NCBI GenBank assembly: GCA_004556565.1
Contig: SFGN01000098.1
Span: forward strand, 1 to 9,114
Source of the DNA: Lachnospiraceae bacterium
GTDB taxonomy: Bacteria; Bacillota_A; Clostridia; Lachnospirales; Lachnospiraceae
Direction: 5' to 3'
Length of the DNA stretch: 9,114 nt
The translations under genes and the position numbers were made by a program. This document shows, in pieces, positions 5,358 through 9,114 of this stretch. The notes beneath the pieces are model-generated. The model had not been told where the DNA came from and did not search any database. It saw nothing but the letters and a program-made list of their open reading frames with translations. Every line of letters begins with the position of its first letter. The stretch's first letter is position 1.

Positions 5358-6074
5358 ATGCTCTGGCTTTCACGGAAAGACATCGAACACATTTCCCGCA
5401 GATTGCTTCGTGATTACCTTAAAAAAGTCCCTCAAAAGGTCGATCATATTGATCCGGCAGATTTTGCAGAGAAGATGTGTGGCCTGCAATTTACCTTTGC
5501 AGATATCAGTGAAGCACATGATGCCATCGGCCTTACGGCAACTTCGGGGGTGATCATAACGATCCCTCAAAGGGACGGCACAAGGCTCGACTATGAATTA
5601 GACGGGAAAACGGCCTTCATTGATCAGAGCCTTGTGGCAGAAAATCAGATTGGCCGTTTGAACTTTACTATGATGCACGAAGCAGCGCATCAACTGTTTT
5701 GGATGCTGTATCCGGAAGAATATGAGGCGCAAACTCCTCGCTGCGTATTTCGCATGGCAGATGAACATACTCAGTACCCTGTTCTTGATTGGGAGGAGTG
5801 GCAGACCAATGTGCTGACTTCATTTCTCCTTTTGCCAAAGGAACTGGTGTATCGCCACATGGCAGATGTTGGCCTGAAAGATGGTATCAGCGTGCTGAAT
5901 CGCATATACGCACGCAAAGACTATGAGCGTTTTTCGGAGGCCGCAAAGCGGCTCGGCGTGTCCAAAACAGCACTGGCCGTAAGATCATCCCAACTCGGCT
6001 TGGTAGGGAGAAACGATTTGTATGACCCGTATGCACTGGTAGATATATTTCTGGAGAAAAATGAGATCGCCTGA
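5358..6074 (+). CDS. ImmA/IrrE family metallo-endopeptidase
   Basis: The 238-residue protein carries the zinc-protease motif HEAAH (H107, E108, H111) within FTMMHEAAHQLF. E147 in DWEEWQTN is the likely third ligand, and the FLLLPKELV segment after it is the ImmA-type helix. The C-terminal region (about 190-218), RFSEAAKRLGVSKTALAVRS and then QLGLVG, is typical of the family. Members cleave XRE-type repressors such as ImmR to release mobile-element genes, and IrrE relatives do so after DNA damage. I chose the ATG at 5358, with AAGGGG at 5342-5347; a GTG at 5328 is in frame but lacks a site. It has its own promoter and a LexA-type operator, so DNA-damage control at transcription is likely. The XRE gene directly upstream is the obvious substrate candidate. 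A zinc-ribbon gene follows after 17 nt. Confidence 0.9.
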   Translation: MLWLSRKDIEHISRRLLRDYLKKVPQKVDHIDPADFAEKMCGLQFTFADISEAHDAIGLTATSGVIITIPQRDGTRLDYELDGKTAFIDQSLVAENQIGRLNFTMMHEAAHQLFWMLYPEEYEAQTPRCVFRMADEHTQYPVLDWEEWQTNVLTSFLLLPKELVYRHMADVGLKDGISVLNRIYARKDYERFSEAAKRLGVSKTALAVRSSQLGLVGRNDLYDPYALVDIFLEKNEIA

Positions 6075-6091
6075 TATGGCAGGGAGAAAGT

Positions 6092-6331
6092 ATGGCAAAA
6101 ATCAATGCAAGGGAACTGGATCCACAACGCTATTCCTGTATTCAGACAGAACAGCAGGAACTGAAAAAGCAGTATTCCAGCCATATTACAATGGCGAGGA
6201 TCTGCCCGTATTGCCAGAACAAGTTAGAGATCCTGTGCAAAGGAAATCACGGCGCAGTTTATGTGAAATGTCCCCATTGCGGAGAGCAGGTGTTTTTCCC
6301 GCCAGTGGCATTTCGACTTAACCGATTCTAA
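6092..6331 (+). CDS. Small zinc-ribbon protein, function unknown
   Basis: The 79-residue protein has two CxxC knuckles, CPYC (C38, C41) and CPHC (C60, C63), 18 residues apart, which should hold one zinc ion. The N-terminal third is basic and polar with no clear motif. AGGGAG at 6081-6086 precedes the ATG at 6092, and the gene lies 17 nt after the ImmA-like gene, so the two are probably co-transcribed from the promoter at 5263. Similar small zinc-ribbon proteins accompany ImmA genes in clostridial elements, as far as I recall, but no activity is known to me. It could bind nucleic acid or a protein partner. Confidence 0.75.
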   Translation: MAKINARELDPQRYSCIQTEQQELKKQYSSHITMARICPYCQNKLEILCKGNHGAVYVKCPHCGEQVFFPPVAFRLNRF

Positions 6332-6401
6332 GATGTAACGGCGTGTAATAAACGCCTTGTCCGTGACAACTAAAAATTGAATATCCAAGTTTGTACCCCG
6401 G

Positions 6402-6516
6402 AGCCGCTTGATGCGTGACCTTCCCATGTGTCGCTTGATTTGCAGTCCTTGCTCTCAAAGAGAGTGAGACGAATCAATGCGGCCATAGTGGTGAAGGCAG
6501 ATCAAGCGGCTTTTTT
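6402..6516 (+). ncRNA. Candidate structured RNA or attenuator ending in T6
   Basis: AGCCGCTTGAT (6402-6412) pairs perfectly with ATCAAGCGGCT (6501-6511), and T6 follows (counting the closing T). Nested inside are CCTTC (6419-6423) with GAAGG (6493-6497), CGCTTGATT (6432-6440) with AATCAA-T-GCG (6472-6481), and CTCTC (6452-6456) with GAGAG (6460-6464). The element CGCTTGAT occurs in two copies (6404-6411 and 6432-6439), and either can pair with ATCAAGCG at 6501-6508, so two exclusive folds are possible. Such an arrangement suits a riboswitch-like or attenuator switch. I do not recognise a known family. Confidence 0.55.
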
Positions 6517-6561
6517 CGCTCATTTGGTTCCAGAAAGGAACTGAATGAGCGTTTTGTTTTT
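6517..6561 (+). terminator. Second terminator in the leader
   Basis: CGCTCATTTGGTTCC (6517-6531) pairs with GGAACTGAATGAGCG (6537-6551), 15 pairs including two G-U, around an AGAAA loop. TTTTGTTTTT follows. It comes directly after the T6 of the previous element. Confidence 0.88.
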
Positions 6562-6592
6562 CTGGCTTCCTGCCTGCGAGAGATGCCGAGAC

Positions 6593-6638
6593 CCTCCGTT
6601 TCATCGTTTTTGAAATTTCCAAAATGATGAAACGGAGG
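6593..6638 (+). promoter_or_regulatory. Hairpin hiding the ribosome-binding site
   Basis: CCTCCGTTTCATC (6593-6605) pairs perfectly with GATGAAACGGAGG (6626-6638). A G-U pair and TTTT/AAAA extend the stem to 18 pairs. The GGAGG at 6634-6638 is the ribosome-binding site for the ATG at 6646 and is fully paired, so translation should be low unless the hairpin is opened. Confidence 0.75.
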
Positions 6639-6645
6639 ACAGAAA

Positions 6646-7067
6646 ATGTCATATCACAACGACCCATATCAGATCGATTATTTGAAGATATATCCTTGCT
6701 TAAAAGAGCGCCCGGATGTGTTGGAAGTCTTGAAGAAAAGCGACCGCAAGATGAAATACATGGAGGTGGATCTGAAAAGTGAACGGCGCAGGAAAAATGC
6801 CGAGAATGGTGCGGAGAGTTATGTTCCCAGCAAAGAGGATTCGCTGGAGCGGCTTATATATTCTGCGAAGTGCCAGTTTGCGGACGATGCTGAAGGCGTC
6901 GAGGATGCCGTAATCAGAATAGATGATTTATGCCGTTTACGGGCCGCACTGGATCAGTCGACGAGCGCTCAGAGCGTGAGCTGGAAGAAATGATGGGTAT
7001 CCATCGAATGACGATCCATAATCGAAAGATTCGTATCTTGCAGAAATTGAAAAAGATGCTGAGATGA
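6646..7067 (+). pseudogene. Frameshifted sigma-factor-like gene of a mobile element
   Basis: The first frame runs from the ATG at 6646 (GGAGG 7 nt upstream) through 115 codons to a stop at 6991-6993. It resembles the sigma-70-like regulators of clostridial integrative elements: a PYQIDYLKIYPCLKERP start, a basic KSERRRKNAE stretch, and LEDL-type helices ending in CRLRAALDQ. The expected region 4 helix-turn-helix follows in the -1 frame: DERSERELEEMMGIHRMTI and then HNRKIRILQKLKKMLR, ending at 7065-7067. The second frame is open only from 6927, so any shift falls within 6927-6993. The usual segment between LDQ and the SEREL helix also seems too short, which points to a small frame-shifting deletion. 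Without a shift the product lacks its DNA-recognition helix. A sequencing error or programmed frameshift is possible, but I see no obvious slippery heptamer. Confidence 0.7.
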
Positions 7068-7105
7068 TAAAAAAGTTTGGTGCAAACGGTGTTTTCAGCG
7101 GCTAA

Positions 7106-7131
7106 TAGAGTGAGGGGGCTTTGAACCTCAC
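7106..7131 (+). terminator. Hairpin after the sigma-like gene
   Basis: GAGTGAGG (7106-7113) pairs perfectly with CCTCACTC (7124-7131) around a 10-nt loop. A second small hairpin (CGCTG with CAGCG, 7133-7151) follows at once. There is no T-run, so it may be a folding element of the downstream RNA and not a terminator. Confidence 0.4.
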
Positions 7132-7549
7132 TCCGCTGCTGATAAATCAGCGCCTTTGTTCCTTGAAAAATACCGCCCAGGCGGTCATATCCGGTAGCTT
7201 GAATACATTAGCTGACGGAGCCAGCGTTAGGCCGAGTGCGCGATGACCACCTGTGCGGAGAAACTCCGCATCAAAGGACGGCCAAGTAAGGTGCAGAGCG
7301 ATACCCACTCAGGCCATGGCAGCCTTGGCAAGCTGTCCCCGCCATGATCCCGTCAGCCTATAATGATACTCCTGTACGCAGCTTCGAGAGATCCTCGGAG
7401 GGGTGAGAGTCCCGTGATGTGCGCCCGCACAGTTCAAGTTGTCGCCCCGCCTGGGGAAGTAGTGTCGAATACAGGCAAACAAAACCGTAAAGTTCTGGCC
7501 GCTCCGGTGATGGGAGCACTTGCTTCCGTTGCCGGAGCGACCACACTCT

Positions 7550-7673
7550 TGCGGCAGAAGCATGGGAACTGTCCACCTCTCTAGTATTTTTATATTCGCT
7601 TTCCTTTGCCCAATGGTCCCTCTATTCTCTCCTGCCTCTTCCTTCTTCGGACGGTTCCCATGCTTGTGCCGCA
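7550..7673. repeat. 25-nt inverted repeat with pyrimidine-rich loop
   Basis: Bases 7550-7574 pair with 7649-7673 over 25 positions, with one G-G mismatch and one G-U pair. The core GCATGGGAAC faces GTTCCCATGC. The 74-nt loop is rich in C and T. The arms end about 30 nt before the next gene. Confidence 0.85.
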
Positions 7674-7704
7674 GAGATAGTCGAATGCAGAAAGGAGAAC
7701 ATCT

Positions 7705-7848
7705 ATGAACCCCAATATCAATTACTATGGGATCGTCATCCTACTCAGAAAGCTCCGGGAATGCGGTATTTTCACCGAAAAAGAACTGAGAAAAATCGCC
7801 GCACGGATTGCTGCGGACAACGGTGTTGAAGTCATGTTTTTTCTCTGA
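7705..7848 (+). CDS. 47-aa recombinase-associated small protein (SHOCT-like)
   Basis: The ATG at 7705 follows AAAGGAGA with a good gap. The product starts MNPNINYYGIVILLRKLREC, continues with a GIFTEKELRKIAARIAADNG helix pair and ends at VEVMFFL. The pattern of a short hydrophobic helix, then G-x-x-TEKEL and a KIAARIA helix, is like SHOCT-type oligomerisation motifs. Very similar small genes sit directly ahead of serine recombinases in clostridial elements, as I recall them. The recombinase starts 74 nt downstream on the same strand, so they are probably one operon. The function is unknown. Confidence 0.75.
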   Translation: MNPNINYYGIVILLRKLRECGIFTEKELRKIAARIAADNGVEVMFFL

Positions 7849-7922
7849 TTTTCTTCATCTTTCAGTAGCTATTTGGATGCAGTTGTGGTAGTGTTTGTGT
7901 TGCAAAAAGGAGGTGAGCGGAT

Positions 7923-9114
7923 ATGGATGAAAAGCGGCTGGTAGACGGAACAACAGCACTGGCAGAAAAGCAGGCCCGTGTTATAAAAATCGAGCCTGCG
8001 GAGCGGCCTCAAAATGTGCGGCTGCGGGTCGCCGCCTATACTCGTGTCAGCTCGGACTCCGAGGATCAACTCAATTCCTTTGCGGCCCAAAACCGCTACT
8101 ACACGGAACTGATCTCAAGCAAGGCCGAATGGCGGATGGTTGACATCTATGCTGATGAGGGGATCACCGGAACTTCGGTGGCTAAACGGGATGACTTCCA
8201 GCGGATGATGGCCGACTGCCGTCGGGGTCTGATCGATCAGATCCTTGTCAAGTCCATCTCCCGCTTTGCCCGCAACACAAAAGACTGCCTTCAGAATATT
8301 CGTGAACAGAAAGAGTTGGGTGTCAACGTCCGATTCGAGCGTGAAGGTATCGATACTGTCAATGTGAGCAGTGAGCTCATCACCGCCATCTACGCTGCCT
8401 TCGCCCAAAAAGAGAGCGAGTCTATCTCGGGAAATATGCGATGGAGCTATCAACGCAGGATGGAAAGCGGCGAATTCAATACCTGTAAAGCCCCGTGGGG
8501 GTTTCGGCTTGATGGCAGAAAGCTCAAAGTATATGAACCGGAAACAGACATTGTCCAAAGAATTTTCCATGAGTATTTATCCGGTAAAAATCCTCAAGAG
8601 ATCGCAGACGACCTAAATGCCAGCTGCCTGACTGAGCGAGTATGGAATTATAAAGCGGTAGATTATATCCTGCAAAACGAACGTTACGCCGGGAATGCGC
8701 TTCTGCAAAAGAGGTATACGCCGGATATGCTCTCGAGGCAGCAGAAAACCAATCATGGTGAGCGTGAAATGTATTTTGTGCCAGGGAGCAACGATGCGAT
8801 CATTTCTCCAGAGCTATTTGAACGAGCTCAAGTCCTACGGCAAAAACGCAGTTTAGGAAAAGCACCCGTACACAGCGAGATCATCTCACAAATCCGGTGT
8901 ATCTGCGGCGCACGGATGCGGTTTAAAAATGTTAACAGCAAATGGTATCTATGCTGTACAAGCCATGACACAAAGGGTGATTGCTTGATCACGCCGGTCC
9001 GTGAGACTCAGATCCATGAATCCTTCTGCCGCCTATACTACAAGCTGAAACATCAGAGCATCCCCATTCTGGAACAGATGCTTACAAACCTCCAGATGAT
9101 CCGCAATCGCAGGA
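7923..9114 (+). CDS. Large serine recombinase, 3' end beyond the window
   Basis: The frame is open for 397 codons to the window edge. The N-terminal resolvase domain (about 33-180) has the nucleophile in AAYTRVSSDSEDQ (S43), then YADEGITGTSVAKRDDF (76-92) and the arginine-bearing ILVKSISRFARNT (107-119). A recombinase domain (about 185-300) includes WGFRLDGRKL, IADDLNA and VDYILQNERYAGNA. A zinc beta-ribbon (about 324-356) has C326, C328, C344, C345 and C354. A coiled-coil-like C-terminus then begins. Family members usually exceed 500 residues, so roughly a quarter or more is missing. AAGGAGGTGA at 7907-7916 gives an excellent start at 7923. The enzyme would excise and insert the element by cutting and rejoining at short att sites. 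It resembles TnpX-type transposon resolvases in layout. No att site was identified in the window. Confidence 0.97.
   Translation, partial: MDEKRLVDGTTALAEKQARVIKIEPAERPQNVRLRVAAYTRVSSDSEDQLNSFAAQNRYYTELISSKAEWRMVDIYADEGITGTSVAKRDDFQRMMADCRRGLIDQILVKSISRFARNTKDCLQNIREQKELGVNVRFEREGIDTVNVSSELITAIYAAFAQKESESISGNMRWSYQRRMESGEFNTCKAPWGFRLDGRKLKVYEPETDIVQRIFHEYLSGKNPQEIADDLNASCLTERVWNYKAVDYILQNERYAGNALLQKRYTPDMLSRQQKTNHGEREMYFVPGSNDAIISPELFERAQVLRQKRSLGKAPVHSEIISQIRCICGARMRFKNVNSKWYLCCTSHDTKGDCLITPVRETQIHESFCRLYYKLKHQSIPILEQMLTNLQMIRNRR

Larger units (their letters stand above)
6332..6645 (+). other. Structured leader region of the sigma-like gene
   Basis: No gene was found in these 314 nt. In order it contains a small hairpin (GGCGT 6340-6344 with ACGCC 6352-6356), a lone CGTGACAAC (6362-6370), a 110-nt folded element ending in T6 (6402-6516), a second terminator (6517-6561), and a hairpin covering the ribosome-binding site of the next gene (6593-6638). 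I see no strong promoter inside it, so it probably lies on the read-through transcript of the ImmA and zinc-ribbon genes. Confidence 0.6.
7106..7680 (+). ncRNA. Candidate large structured RNA upstream of the recombinase genes
   Basis: Stems seen by eye are AGGCGGTCAT (7179-7188) with ATGACCACCT (7243-7252), one mismatch; TGCGGAG with CTCCGCA around AAA (7254-7270); and CCTTTG (7151-7156 region) with CAAAGG (7272-7277 region). Further stems are CATGGC with GCCATG (7314-7346), TGTGC with GCACA (7418-7431), and CGCTCCGG (7500-7507) with CCGGAGCG (7532-7539) enclosing GGGAGC/GCTTCC. Last comes a 25-nt arm at 7550-7574 with 7649-7673. The density of nested stems and the lack of a gene suggest a functional RNA or a folded recombination or control region. 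I cannot assign it to a known family such as ROOL or GOLLD. Strand is taken from the flanking genes. Confidence 0.4.
7068..7704 (+). other. 637-nt stretch without a convincing gene, rich in hairpins
   Basis: Several short frames exist: one of 73 codons at 7363-7584, one of 34 codons at 7243-7347 in the same frame, and one of 62 codons at 7520-7708. None has a good ribosome-binding site or a recognisable domain. Inverted repeats cover much of the stretch and are described with the candidate RNA at 7106-7680. The last bases carry the ribosome-binding site of the gene at 7705. Confidence 0.55.

Noticed and set aside
6061..6321. 86-codon frame starting at the end of the ImmA-like gene
   Set aside because: It overlaps the zinc-ribbon gene in another frame, lacks the CxxC pairs and has no good ribosome-binding site.
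7419..7426. GTGCGCCC, which resembles a group II intron 5' end
   Set aside because: No reverse transcriptase gene, no domain V-like hairpin and no exon context follow.
7363..7584. 73-codon frame with an alanine/valine-rich end
   Set aside because: No ribosome-binding site, overlaps several strong hairpins including one arm of the 25-nt inverted repeat, and has no recognisable domain. Conservation could revive it.
8115..8570. 151-codon minus-strand frame
   Set aside because: It is antisense to the resolvase domain of the serine recombinase, whose plus-strand motifs are unmistakable.

Overview
The window looks like accessory DNA from a gut-type clostridium (Firmicutes, probably an Oscillospiraceae or Ruminococcaceae-like host). 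The evidence is strong GGAGG ribosome-binding sites, sigma-A style promoters, a Bacillus-type LexA box, and gene families typical of clostridial integrative elements: TnpV, ImmA/IrrE, a Spo0A C-terminal-like protein, a sigma-like ORF and a large serine recombinase. Every gene I can support lies on the plus strand. No tRNA, rRNA or CRISPR array was seen.

Region A (1-4470) is visibly AT-rich. After a 21-bp perfect terminator comes a tnpV gene with its own terminator. A tight four-gene operon follows: an MBOAT O-acyltransferase, a membrane-anchored SGNH hydrolase-like protein, an ECF sigma factor and an RsiV-like anti-sigma factor. Spacings are 13 nt, then two 4-nt ATGA overlaps. MBOAT plus SGNH is the usual architecture for moving acyl groups across the membrane onto surface polymers. 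ECF sigma plus RsiV-like anti-sigma is the lysozyme-sensing architecture known from SigV/RsiV. The inferred unit is a self-regulated, possibly lysozyme-inducible, surface O-acylation cassette. Similar 23-nt sequences (155-177 and 4447-4469) flank it, and a short coding-like stretch after the anti-sigma gene stops at the second copy.

Region B (4470-6331) has a more balanced base composition. It holds a terminator, a truncated Spo0A C-terminal-like gene that runs out of frame into an XRE repressor gene, and an ImmA/IrrE metalloprotease gene. The protease gene has a near-consensus sigma-A promoter with a LexA-type operator just downstream. A small zinc-ribbon gene follows.

Region C (6332-9114) begins with a strongly structured leader: a 110-nt folded element ending in T6, a second terminator, and a hairpin that buries the next ribosome-binding site. 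The leader precedes a sigma-factor-like gene broken by a frameshift. About 640 nt without a convincing gene but dense in inverted repeats follow; this is a candidate structured RNA. Then come a 47-aa recombinase-associated gene and a large serine recombinase that runs off the window end.

Regions B and C together suggest a mobile-element control circuit: DNA damage or XRE status controls ImmA, an attenuated leader controls the sigma-like gene, and the recombinase lies downstream. Region A looks like cargo or a neighbouring remnant. These functional links are inferences from gene families and layout.
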